35,493 nt of DNA, taken from the NCBI GenBank assembly GCA_902578445.1, contig CACHDC010000012.1, positions 1 through 35,493 of the forward strand, in the 5' to 3' direction. The DNA is from an uncultured Synechococcaceae cyanobacterium (GTDB lineage: Bacteria > Cyanobacteriota > Cyanobacteriia > PCC-6307 > Cyanobiaceae). Made by a program: the position numbers and the translations under genes. Positions 14,152 through 21,453 of this stretch are shown piece after piece. The first letter of the stretch is position 1. The number at the start of each line of letters is the position of its first letter. The notes under the pieces are model-generated. The model searched no databases. It had not been told where the DNA came from and saw only the letters and a program-made list of their open reading frames with translations.

Positions 14152-14195
14152 AAAAAAAGGGACATAACCCTTCTATTTTAGATCTACTATTTAAA

Positions 14196-14348
14196 ATGTA
14201 CAAATCAAAATTGAATAATTCTAAAAAAAATTCGTTAAGATGTTGGAAAAAATTAGATCTTAATGTAAATCATGATCAATACATTAAACAAATTATTGAC
14301 CGTTGGCAAAAAGTTCAAAAAATATTTGCCTTTCTTTATTGGATTTAA
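14196..14348 (+). CDS. Possible 50-residue basic peptide (overlaps another frame)
   Basis: The ATG at 14196 opens a soluble, basic frame containing NSLRCWKKLDLNVNHDQYIK and ending QKIFAFLYWI. It overlaps the 40-residue frame at 14272-14394 in another phase over 77 bases. At most one is likely to be the main product. No motif was found. Confidence 0.35.
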   Translation: MYKSKLNNSKKNSLRCWKKLDLNVNHDQYIKQIIDRWQKVQKIFAFLYWI

Positions 14349-14394
14349 ATTACTTACATTTACTGGATTTCTTACTTATTTAATGAATCGCTAA
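14272..14394 (+). CDS. Possible 40-residue membrane peptide
   Basis: The frame opens with MINTLNKLLTVGKKFKKYLP and continues into a hydrophobic helix (FFIGFKLLTFTGFLTYLMNR). The basic-then-helix layout matches other peptides of this window, which favours it over the overlapping 50-residue frame. The ribosome site is poor. Confidence 0.45.
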   Translation: MINTLNKLLTVGKKFKKYLPFFIGFKLLTFTGFLTYLMNR

Positions 14395-14437
14395 TTGATA
14401 TAACCTTAATAATAAAGTTTAACTAAATTAAAATCTA

Positions 14438-14644
14438 GTGAATAAAAAAGAACGAACTAAAAGATTTAAGTCTATGTCAAGTTCGCAAAGACAAGAACTG
14501 ATACTAAAGAAGATGAAAGAGAGAGGCATAGAGGTGGGAAGTGGAATTCCGAATAAAAAATACGATAGCAAAGAGGTTTATGAATTAATTCATATTGCAA
14601 ATTGCTTCCCAGTATTAAGAGAGAAAAAATATAAAAATATTTAG
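14438..14644 (+). CDS. Hypothetical basic protein, 68 residues
   Basis: The GTG start gives NKKERTKRFKSMSSSQRQEL, then KKMKERGIEVGSGIPNKKYD and a C-terminal helix SKEVYELIHIANCFPVLREK. It is soluble and strongly basic at the N-terminus, which suits binding to RNA, DNA or ribosomes (speculation). It converges on the DoxX gene with only about 20 bp between their ends. Confidence 0.6.
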   Translation: MNKKERTKRFKSMSSSQRQELILKKMKERGIEVGSGIPNKKYDSKEVYELIHIANCFPVLREKKYKNI

Positions 14645-14663
14645 GTTTCTTTAATAAAGTAAT

Positions 14664-15044
14664 TTATTTTGGTTCCCTTATTGCAGTAATAATTAATCCA
14701 CCTATTAATGCGAGATTCATAAATACTGCTCTTTGATGAAAAGGGAATACATGAAAAATTATTGTTGTTGGAATAATAAATAGTAATAAAAAGAATGAAC
14801 CGATTTTTTGATTTTCCCCAAATATAAAAAATCCAGAACCCAATATAAGACATATAATTGCTCCCACTAGAAGAATAAATGAAATTGGTTCAGGAATACC
14901 TCTTGAAGAAATATATTCAACTGTCCTCTCAAAATCATTTATTTTGCCTGGTATTGCTGAGATAAATATTGCTGAAATTGATAATCTTGAAAAAAAATCT
15001 AAACAAGATTTGATACTTTTATTTTTCAAAAAAGAATTTTTCAT
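14664..15044 (-). CDS. DoxX-family membrane protein
   Basis: This 126-residue protein has four hydrophobic segments. The first carries the DoxX-like pattern LDFFSRLSISAIFISAIPGK, followed by a cytoplasmic loop with FERTVEYISSRGIPEP, and the last has HVFPFHQRAVFMNLALIGGL. DoxX-like proteins occur in the inner membrane and are often linked to redox or thiosulphate/quinone chemistry, but most have no defined role. It has no operon partner on this strand. Length fits the family. Confidence 0.8.
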   Translation of the reverse strand: MKNSFLKNKSIKSCLDFFSRLSISAIFISAIPGKINDFERTVEYISSRGIPEPISFILLVGAIICLILGSGFFIFGENQKIGSFFLLLFIIPTTIIFHVFPFHQRAVFMNLALIGGLIITAIREPK

Positions 15045-15241
15045 AATCTTATTATAAGAAAAAATTTTTATGCGTTTGATAAATACTTTATTAGTCCGAA
15101 ATACTTTTAAATTTTTCTCAAAGAGGTTTAGCTTAATTAATAGAAATCTTTTTAATTAATGTGAATCTTTTTAAGGTAATTAATAGTAATTTATTAATTG
15201 TCTTTTTATATTTAGGAAAAGATAAATTTAATTAAAATAAA

Positions 15242-15718
15242 ATGTTTAAAAAATTTATTTTAACTTCTTTTTTACTTTTTAGTTCTCTAATAACTATATA
15301 TCCTTCAAAAAAAGAAAATACTAATTTTTACGATTATTGTTATTCTCTAGAAAAAATAATTTCTAGAAATACATTAGAAAAAAGTAAGAATCTATCTAAG
15401 AATATTAAGCCTTTAGCAAAAGATATTACTCTATTTGGTATTAACAAAACTAAAGGTACTTTCGCTAATAAGATTATTGATCAATATAAAAATTCCAAAA
15501 ACTTATTTATTATAAATATTGTTCCAAATCAAATTTATTGTTTAGCAGGATATTGGATTGAGGAGGTAAGTCCAGGAAAATTTGAATCTATTTTCTATGA
15601 GAAAACCAAAGAAAAAATAAATGAATATAAGAATACTAAAAAAGAAGTAGATAAATTTATTAAAGAAATTAATTTAGAATATAAATCTATAAAAAAAGAA
15701 ATTAATGATTTTTTCTAG
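15242..15718 (+). CDS. Exported hypothetical protein, 158 residues
   Basis: It begins MFKKFILTSFLLFSSLITIY, a signal peptide or N-terminal anchor (cut unclear). A Lys/Asn-rich body follows, with two Cys (YCYSLEK and IYCLAGYW) and a C-terminal coiled-coil-like helix (EKINEYKNTKKEVDKFIKEI). The Cys pair may form a periplasmic disulphide. Codon use is extremely AT-rich. Its TAG overlaps the stop of the decayed minus-strand gene as CTAG. No family is recognised. Confidence 0.65.
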   Translation: MFKKFILTSFLLFSSLITIYPSKKENTNFYDYCYSLEKIISRNTLEKSKNLSKNIKPLAKDITLFGINKTKGTFANKIIDQYKNSKNLFIINIVPNQIYCLAGYWIEEVSPGKFESIFYEKTKEKINEYKNTKKEVDKFIKEINLEYKSIKKEINDFF

Positions 15719-16246
15719 AGAATCAAAATCTTTTTTTCTAATAAAATTGATTTATTTGTTATGTTCGATTCATTTTTTTTAGTTTGCGAAATAAAAAATA
15801 GCAGTAATCCCATAATAATTACAAATCCAAAAATTGATATTGTATAAATTATTTTATTTTTGATATTAAAGTTAAGTTTGTTTTTAGTAATTTTTCCAAA
15901 GAACAGAAATTTTTTATTTGATAATGAATCATATATTTCAGAATTGTTTTCAAAATAATAATTATTAATTATTTCTTCCCTATTTTCAGTAATGTCTATT
16001 TGTAAGTAATTTTCAGAGGCCCCAACTTTTTAATTTGATTGTTCATAAAAAAATTCATGTATTTTTGAAATATTTTTTATTTTTTTATTTTGAACATTAA
16101 TCTTAGTTTTTTTTTAATCATTATCAAACCATTCGTCATAAACTATAAAGTTTGGTTTAGCAAAATAAGACAAGACTCTATTAATAAAATGTACATTAAA
16201 AAGATAAATCAAAGAAAAAAAGAAAGTTATTTTTGTTGGTAAATTT
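15715..16246 (-). pseudogene. Decayed membrane-protein gene with two in-frame stops
   Basis: One reading frame runs through about 177 codons with only two internal stops, TAA at 16114-16116 and TAA at 16030-16032, and no usable start. Its pieces look like protein: VLSYFAKPNFIVYDEWFDND, KINVQNKKIKNISKIHEFFY, VGASENYLQIDITENREEII, then one clear membrane helix (IIYTISIFGFVIIMGLLLFF) and a basic tail. It may derive from a tail-anchored envelope protein. Its final stop overlaps that of the convergent gene at 15718. Confidence 0.55.
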
Positions 16247-16365
16247 CATAAATCATGTTTATAAATCATCATTAATTGTCAAGCCCTTATTTAAGGTAAT
16301 TTTATAGATTTCTAAAGCTCTGATTATTTGATTGTTTTTTAAAAATTAGTTTGCAGGAAAATTTA

Positions 16366-16521
16366 TTATTTACACTTTCTTGTACCACCATAGCAATAAT
16401 TATTATGTTTAGAAATTACATTCCAACATTCTTTACAACAAAAAATCCAATCTCTATGAATTATGGATTTAACTCTGTAATGAATTTTATCTGGCTTATG
16501 ACATAAATCACATTTTTTCAA
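16366..16521 (-). CDS. 51-residue zinc-ribbon-like protein
   Basis: The TTG start gives LKKCDLCHKPDKIHYRVKSI, then HRDWIFCCKECWNVISK and a basic end with two more Cys. Cys-x2-Cys plus Cys-Cys-x2-Cys, about 20 residues apart, is a typical zinc-ribbon spacing. Such small ribbons often bind nucleic acids or ribosomal partners; no role can be given here. The TTG is the only start that keeps the first Cys pair. Confidence 0.75.
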   Translation of the reverse strand: MKKCDLCHKPDKIHYRVKSIIHRDWIFCCKECWNVISKHNNYCYGGTRKCK

Positions 16522-16862
16522 TCATCTTAAATTTACTAGATTAATTTTATATAAAAATTAAGTCGATTTAAAATATTCACGAAAAAATTTTTATAGTGTC
16601 ATCATAATATTGCACTCTACTTATCCTGAAGCAAAGCAGTGGTTTTGTTGAGTGCGATTATTTTATTTGCCTGATAAAAATCTATAATTTATACTTCTTT
16701 AAAATTTTTTAGGCAAACTCATTGTTTACATAAAATTTATTAGACATTTTATTTAGCTTCAATAAAAACAAATTTTTATTATACATCCAAATTAGAACTT
16801 ATAAAAGAAACTCACGGATCATATTTAATTAATTTTATTATGATTTTATTGATTTTAATATT
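16522..16862 (+). ncRNA. Intergenic stretch holding a hairpin (candidate sRNA)
   Basis: GCACTCTAC (16612-16620) pairs with GTTGAGTGC (16647-16655) with one mismatch. A small inner CTG/CAG stem is possible, and GATTATTTTATTT follows. No plus-strand gene lies upstream, so this could be the 3' end of a small RNA. The remainder of the 340-bp gap is plain AT-rich DNA. Confidence 0.35.
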
Positions 16863-17006
16863 ATGAACATTTACCTATTCTGGATATTATTTTTAACTCT
16901 ATGGGCAATAGTTCCTTTAATGATTATTAAAGGCAGAGTTGATGAAGAGCCTAAGATTCAGACTTCACCAAAAGTTAAAGAAAAGAAAAAAGGTTGGTTC
17001 AATTAA
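16863..17006 (+). CDS. 47-residue membrane peptide
   Basis: One helix (YLFWILFLTLWAIVPLMIIK) is followed by a charged, Lys-rich cytoplasmic tail ending KEKKKGWFN. The size and form are like small thylakoid or NDH-associated subunits, but no family match is known to me. It lies 88 bp ahead of the DUF1543 gene in the same direction. Confidence 0.7.
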   Translation: MNIYLFWILFLTLWAIVPLMIIKGRVDEEPKIQTSPKVKEKKKGWFN

Positions 17007-17094
17007 TTGAATCTCAGAAATGGTAAAAATAATCTGCAAGGTGATTCTTGATAATTTAAATTAAAGTTTAATTAATAAACTTTATTTATTAAAA

Positions 17095-17679
17095 GTGAAA
17101 ATATTAGAAAATTTTTTTCTTTATTTGGTAGTGCTTGGGGGAAGAGCAAAAAAAGCCAATATTGAATTACATGACGTTAGATGGGTTGTTGGATCTAAAA
17201 TTGAAGATACATACGATACTTTAAGAAAAGATTGGTTTGGATCTCCGAAAGGTTTGCATATTGATAGCTATAAAAAAATAAAATATTTAGATGGCTATAA
17301 GATTAATTTAATATATTTTGAAAAAGATAAAATAAATAAAAAACAATTAGAAAAAAAAAATCAGGCTAAAAAATATTTATGGTTTGTCAATATTGGAGGC
17401 TATAATCCAACTTCTATGCAGGAAAAACATGAGTTTGGATTGGTTACGGCTTCAACTGAATTAGAGGCAAAAAATATAGCTAAATCTAAATGGCTTATTG
17501 GCTTTAAAAAGAAGCATAAAGATGATATTGCTTCTCTAGAAAGGTTATTTTGTTGTGATGATTGTGAACTAATAAAAAAGATAGGTAATTGGGAAATAGA
17601 ATTAACCCCATATAATAATTTTATTGAAGAAAACAATTATCCTGATTGGTATGGTTATAAAAGAATAGATGGTCTATAG
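17095..17679 (+). CDS. DUF1543 family protein
   Basis: The GTG start gives 194 residues. The N-terminal domain shows LVVLGGRAKKANIELHDVRW and KIEDTYDTLRKDWFGSPKGL, then HIDSYKKIKYLDGY, the diagnostic pattern of DUF1543 (LGG...ANIELHDV, ...WFG...LH_D). The second half repeats the idea: YLWFVNIGGYNPTSMQEKHE, then TASTELEAKNIAKSKW. It is soluble and found across proteobacteria and cyanobacteria, with no known reaction. A minus-strand frame at 17400-17636 is a shadow. Confidence 0.85.
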   Translation: MKILENFFLYLVVLGGRAKKANIELHDVRWVVGSKIEDTYDTLRKDWFGSPKGLHIDSYKKIKYLDGYKINLIYFEKDKINKKQLEKKNQAKKYLWFVNIGGYNPTSMQEKHEFGLVTASTELEAKNIAKSKWLIGFKKKHKDDIASLERLFCCDDCELIKKIGNWEIELTPYNNFIEENNYPDWYGYKRIDGL

Positions 17680-17748
17680 AGATCCAATAACCTTATACTT
17701 GCGAAGAAATTTCCTAATTACTAATATTGATATCTATGTTTCTAAAAT

Positions 17749-18990
17749 TTAAAAAGAACTTGATTTTCTTAATAAATAAATCCCTCCTGCTAGGGAAATT
17801 AAGACAGGTAACCATGCAGCAAAAATAGGAGGTAAAATACCTTTTACTCCAAATGAACTAAATATAAATGACATTACATAATAAATTAAAATAAGAATTA
17901 CACTTACTCCAAATCCCTGACTTTTTGAAGATCTTAAGTTGGATTTAGATCCCAAACTGCTTCCTATTAAACCAAAAACCAAGCATGCAAAAGGTAGAGT
18001 AAATTTTTCTTGAATGCGGACTCTAATTCTTCTGACCTCCTTCAAGTTTCCGGTTTTTTCATAAATCTTTTCTGCTTGTATAGCTTGTTTTAAAGTCATT
18101 TCAGTCGCATCCTTAGGCACTTTTGCTAGCTCCAAAGGCCCTTCCACAAATGGATAAGTGTATTCTTTAAATTGAATATTTGAAGTTTGTCCGCTTGGAT
18201 CAATTGATACAATACTTCCGTCGGTAAATATCCAAGAAGAACTTTTTTTGTCAAATTTTCCAGTCTTTGCCTTTAAGATTTGTTGAAAGTCTTCTCTGGA
18301 AAAATCTAAAACTGTAACTCCCTTCATAATGTTGTTTTCGTACCATGAAGCATAAAATATATGAGTAAGAAAAGTATTTATTTTTGTTGGTTTTTTATTT
18401 GATGCATTTATCCTGGATCCATATCTTGAAAACATAATATTATCTTTTCCTTGTTCGCCGCTAAAAGAACTTCCTATTCCTGCTCTTAACGTTACCTCTG
18501 CCAACTGGTTACTTGCAGGGACTAAATTATCATTAAAGTAGAAAGTTAAACCCGTCATAAATATTGAAAGAGCAATGGCTGGAGAAATAATTCTTGAAGT
18601 TTTTATCCCTAAAGATTTCAAAGCTAATAATTCTGAATTACTTGATAATTTTCCATAGGCTAATAATGTAGAAAGCAAAACTGCCATTGGGAATGACAAA
18701 ACTAAAAAGCTAGGCAAACTAAAAAAAAGAACTTTTAAAGCTAAAAATAGAGGTAAACCAAATTCAACAATTTTTCTTATGAGATCGAACATTACCCCAA
18801 CAGATAATGAAATAACAGTAAATGCAGAAATCGCAAATATCATAGGAGGTATGATTTGCCCTAATAACCATCTATCTATTAAGGGGATTGCATACCAGGG
18901 AGTAATTATTTTATTGAAAATTTTTTTTATTACTAATTGATTTGAAAGTTTCAAAAGAAATTTATTTAATTTTGCTGTCTTTTCTCGCAT
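17749..18990 (-). CDS. LptF/LptG-family lipopolysaccharide export permease
   Basis: I place the start at the ATG at 18990 (MREKTAKLNKFLLKLSNQLV). The 24 residues upstream, from an ATG at 19062, look untranslated. The protein has three N-terminal membrane segments (IDRWLLGQIIPPMIFAISAF onward), a periplasmic beta-jellyroll domain with FSGEQGKDNIMFSRYGSRIN, and three C-terminal segments ending in a Gly/Leu-rich helix: the YjgP/YjgQ layout. LptF and LptG form the inner-membrane part of the LptB2FG exporter that pulls lipopolysaccharide towards the outer membrane. Cyanobacteria usually have one such gene, so F and G cannot be told apart. Length is slightly above the usual ~370 residues. Confidence 0.85.
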   Translation of the reverse strand: MREKTAKLNKFLLKLSNQLVIKKIFNKIITPWYAIPLIDRWLLGQIIPPMIFAISAFTVISLSVGVMFDLIRKIVEFGLPLFLALKVLFFSLPSFLVLSFPMAVLLSTLLAYGKLSSNSELLALKSLGIKTSRIISPAIALSIFMTGLTFYFNDNLVPASNQLAEVTLRAGIGSSFSGEQGKDNIMFSRYGSRINASNKKPTKINTFLTHIFYASWYENNIMKGVTVLDFSREDFQQILKAKTGKFDKKSSSWIFTDGSIVSIDPSGQTSNIQFKEYTYPFVEGPLELAKVPKDATEMTLKQAIQAEKIYEKTGNLKEVRRIRVRIQEKFTLPFACLVFGLIGSSLGSKSNLRSSKSQGFGVSVILILIYYVMSFIFSSFGVKGILPPIFAAWLPVLISLAGGIYLLRKSSSF

Positions 18991-19062
18991 TATAAAATAT
19001 GAATGTTGTATTACCAAGATAAAATTTATATCAAAAGAAAATTTGAATTTACTAATGTTCAA

Positions 19063-19578
19063 AAAAATAGTTTTTTACTTGCAGTAAAAAAAAATTTGGC
19101 TTCTTAAAAAGAAAGGGGTTAGTAATCAAAAATAAAACTTTCATAGAGGAATGCAATTGCATACACTTCCAACAAAAACTAAATCAAATTAATAATGCAA
19201 AACTATATTGGGATAAATTCATTTTAAGAAAAAAGTTGATATGTTTCTCTACTAAATTCTCTAAGTTTTTCAAACTTTATTAAAGTGTTTGTTTTAAAAA
19301 AACATATTTTAGGCAAAAAAAAAGTAGTACGATTACAAGATAGTTACTTTAGTATTAAGCTTTTTTAGATTAATGATATTACTTAGCCTTTTGATTTTTT
19401 TTGTAGATCATGTTTTCTCGATTTAAAAGAAAAAGAATAATCAAAATACAAGATGGTATGAGAATAAAATCTAAAGACATACATTTTGTGCAGACTATTT
19501 TCTATTTAGCAAATATTTAAACCTTTGACATTGGTTTCTTGTTTTTAAGATTTATTCAATAAATATATAATTATTTAA
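19063..19578. other. Intergenic stretch, 516 bp
   Basis: It is AT-rich with no usable gene. A plus-strand frame from 19071 to 19283 runs 70 codons without a stop but has no ATG, GTG or TTG. The region probably holds the promoter of the LptF/G gene. Confidence 0.5.
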
Positions 19579-19653
19579 ATGCTTGATATTTTTAAGTCTT
19601 TTAAAATTGAAAGAGCCTGCAAGTATCCCACCGGCAAGCTCATGACGACCTAG
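19579..19653 (+). other. 24-codon frame over a GC-rich hairpin (sORF or RNA element)
   Basis: The frame begins MLDIFKSFKIERACKYPTGK and ends LMTT. Its last 14 codons are suddenly GC-rich and form a hairpin (GAGC-x-TGC with GCA-x-GCTC, 19613-19641). Such a composition jump in this genome usually marks selection on RNA structure. It lies about 270 bp before the hli gene. From 19654 to 19919 there is only AT-rich sequence with a palindrome AAGTAA-AA-TTACTT. Confidence 0.35.
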
Positions 19654-19919
19654 TTAATTCAGCTTTTCTGATTTAACCAGCTAAGCACTTCCTAAATGCT
19701 TTTATATCCTACTAAGTAAAATTACTTACTGTGAGTATAAATGCTTACTTTAAATTATTTGTCTGCGAATTTGATTGGCAAATTACTGGTTGCTAGTTTT
19801 TTAAAACATAAATGTCACATATCTGCCCATAGTATTTATATTTGCATTCAAGCATTAGAGATTTTGGTTTACAAAAGTTAATATTTGTGTTATTTTAATT
19901 AACAATTATTACATCTTTA

Positions 19920-20126
19920 ATGACCAAATCAGGAGTTACTACAGAATCAGGTGGAAGACAGAATATGTTCCCATCAGAAACTAGGCCTTATATTGATGAA
20001 ACAGTATCTTATGATGGATATCCTCAAAACGCAGAAAAAGTAAATGGTAGATGGGCTATGGTTGGCTTCGTTGCACTATTAGGTGCTTACGTAACAACAG
20101 GTCAGATTATTCCAGGAATTTTTTAG
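19920..20126 (+). CDS. hli: High-light-inducible protein (Hli), long form
   Basis: This 68-residue protein has a soluble N-terminal stretch of about 38 residues followed by the Hli helix: AEKVNGRWAMVGFVALLGAY, then VTTGQIIPGIF. E-x-x-NGRWAM is the chlorophyll-binding LHC motif (Glu39, Asn42, Arg44). Hlips bind chlorophyll and carotenoid in thylakoids and quench or store pigment near photosystem II during high light and other stress. They work as dimers because each has one helix. The TTGQIIPG tail marks the picocyanobacterial multi-copy type also common in cyanophages. It has a long AT-rich upstream region and no partner gene. Confidence 0.95.
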   Translation: MTKSGVTTESGGRQNMFPSETRPYIDETVSYDGYPQNAEKVNGRWAMVGFVALLGAYVTTGQIIPGIF

Positions 20127-20238
20127 TACTTAAATTACTAACTGAATAAAGTTTTTGTTAAAAGGATATTATTAAAGTCTTTTAAATAATAAATTTAGAT
20201 TTACTAAAACTAATCATCCTCTTATTTACAGCAATAAT

Positions 20239-20400
20239 TCAGCTTAAATTTGAAAATAAAAAAAACCAAGTAAAAGTTATTGCATTTAGGCTAAAAATTA
20301 TTCCTAAAAATATATATGCAAACTTTCTGCCTATAAATGCTGTTTCCGGTTCAAGCTTTACTCTCATTAGATCTTCTAACTGTATTGATAAAGTTAGCAT
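20239..20400 (-). CDS. 53-residue membrane peptide
   Basis: A soluble N-terminus (MLTLSIQLEDLMRVKLEPET) is followed by FIGRKFAYIFLGIIFSLNAI and an aromatic end TFTWFFLFSNLS. An internal Met (residue 12) is an alternative start. It has one or two membrane segments and lies between hli genes. No family is recognised. Confidence 0.6.
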   Translation of the reverse strand: MLTLSIQLEDLMRVKLEPETAFIGRKFAYIFLGIIFSLNAITFTWFFLFSNLS

Positions 20401-20569
20401 CAATTAACGATAAAATTTAATTTAAATGGAAAATTATCTAACTAGTAATATTCTCTTTTAGAAAGTTTTTAAAATCTATTATAATTTTTTCGACAAGTTT
20501 TTATCTTTGATATGAAATTACTCAAGCTTCAAAGTAGACAGAAAGTTTTGAACGATTAGAAGATTAACC

Positions 20570-20606
20570 TAAAAAAAGAGCCGGATAAAATTTAAAGACG
20601 ACTCTT
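20570..20606 (-). terminator. Terminator of the hli pair
   Basis: On the minus strand AAGAGTCG pairs with CGGCTCTT (one G-T pair) and is followed by seven T, about 20 bases past the second hli stop. Confidence 0.85.
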
Positions 20607-20623
20607 AAGAAAATAAATTTATA

Positions 20624-20764
20624 TTAAATAAAACCAGGAATGATTTGACCTGTAGTTAAATATGCTCCAACAAGAGCAATAAAACCTATCATTGCAAATC
20701 TACCGTTAATTTTTTCTGCAACGATTTTTTCTTTTTCTACAGTTTTTGGTTCGGTATTTTTCAT
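20624..20764 (-). CDS. hli: High-light-inducible protein (Hli), second gene of pair
   Basis: I take the ATG at 20764, which gives 46 residues. The frame can be extended upstream to 20842, but that part is the other hli gene read in a wrong frame. After a charged start (MKNTEPKTVEKEKIVAEK) comes INGRFAMIGFIALVGAYLTT, then GQIIPGFI: the LHC-type helix with Glu17, Asn20 and Arg22. The ATG overlaps the stop of the first hli by one base (TAATG), so the two are translationally coupled and may form a heterodimer. A strong terminator follows. Confidence 0.95.
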   Translation of the reverse strand: MKNTEPKTVEKEKIVAEKINGRFAMIGFIALVGAYLTTGQIIPGFI

Positions 20765-20871
20765 TAAAACCAGCCTGGAATAATTTGGCCTGTAGTTACA
20801 TATGCACCAACTGCGGCTACGAAGCCTAACATTGCTGCCCAACCATTAAAACGTTCTGCTTCTGGAGACAT
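20764..20871 (-). CDS. hli: High-light-inducible protein (Hli), short first gene of pair
   Basis: This is a minimal Hli of 35 residues: SPEAERFNGWAAMLGFVAAV, then GAYVTTGQIIPGWF. The motif is E-x-x-NGWAAM, so the usual Arg of NGR is replaced by Trp and the Ala follows. This alters the salt bridge that normally holds the helix pair and chlorophyll, a known variant among short Hlips. It is the first gene of the hli-hli operon, coupled to the next by TAATG. Confidence 0.95.
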   Translation of the reverse strand: MSPEAERFNGWAAMLGFVAAVGAYVTTGQIIPGWF

Positions 20872-21237
20872 TTTGTTAATGTAATTTGTTAATTAATATA
20901 ACATAAATATTTAATAATGTAAAGAAAAAAAATTGATATTTCCTCGCTAGGTAAGGTAGTTTCAAGAAACTGTTACAATTATGTATCAAAAATTATCTAA
21001 TTGGTTTTTATTTTTGCTCTGATTTTTTTAGATTTGAAACAAAAAAAATATAAATTATTACCTTTTTCTTTTAGAGTTAAATCCTCATTTAAAGGTAATT
21101 TAAATTATTATGATGTTAGAGTCAGCTAGTAGGGATACAGGCTGACTCTTTATTTTGAGAATTTTTGGTTTTTGACTAAAAGTAGTTTTTAAGAATTTAA
21201 ATAATTGCTATTAATAAATTAGATATATATATGATTT
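20872..21237 (+). ncRNA. Intergenic stretch with a free-standing terminator hairpin (candidate sRNA)
   Basis: A perfect nine-base stem AGAGTCAGC (21118-21126) / GCTGACTCT (21141-21149) is followed by TTATTTT. No plus-strand gene lies in the 990 bp upstream, so a small RNA ending here is likely. The promoter of the hli pair should lie in 20872-20950 on the other strand. Confidence 0.45.
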
Positions 21238-21402
21238 ATGTCATTAGAGACTTACTACATGCATTTAATTTTTGGAAGGATTCCTTCTCTAATGAATTCT
21301 GATTTAATACTTTATATCTTGCCTGCTCTTACAATTTCAATATTATTCTTTAGCCTTAAAATAATGTTTTTCAAGACTCCTAAGTTAAGAAAGGTCAAAT
21401 AA
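21238..21402 (+). CDS. 54-residue membrane peptide
   Basis: A short N-terminus (MSLETYYMHLIFGRIPSLMN) is followed by one strong helix (DLILYILPALTISILFFSLK) and a basic tail (FFKTPKLRKVK). It lies 51 bp before the DUF938 gene in the same direction and may be co-transcribed with it. No family is recognised. Confidence 0.65.
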   Translation: MSLETYYMHLIFGRIPSLMNSDLILYILPALTISILFFSLKIMFFKTPKLRKVK

Positions 21403-21453
21403 TCAAGGATTTTAGAATTATTCTTTCTACTGAAGCACCCAATTTTCTTAATT

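Noticed and set aside
14641..14853. 70-codon minus-strand frame
   Set aside because: Out-of-phase shadow inside the DoxX gene on the same strand.
20765..20842. N-terminal extension of the second Hli
   Set aside because: The extra residues are the first hli gene read in a wrong frame; the ATG at 20764 gives a standard Hli.
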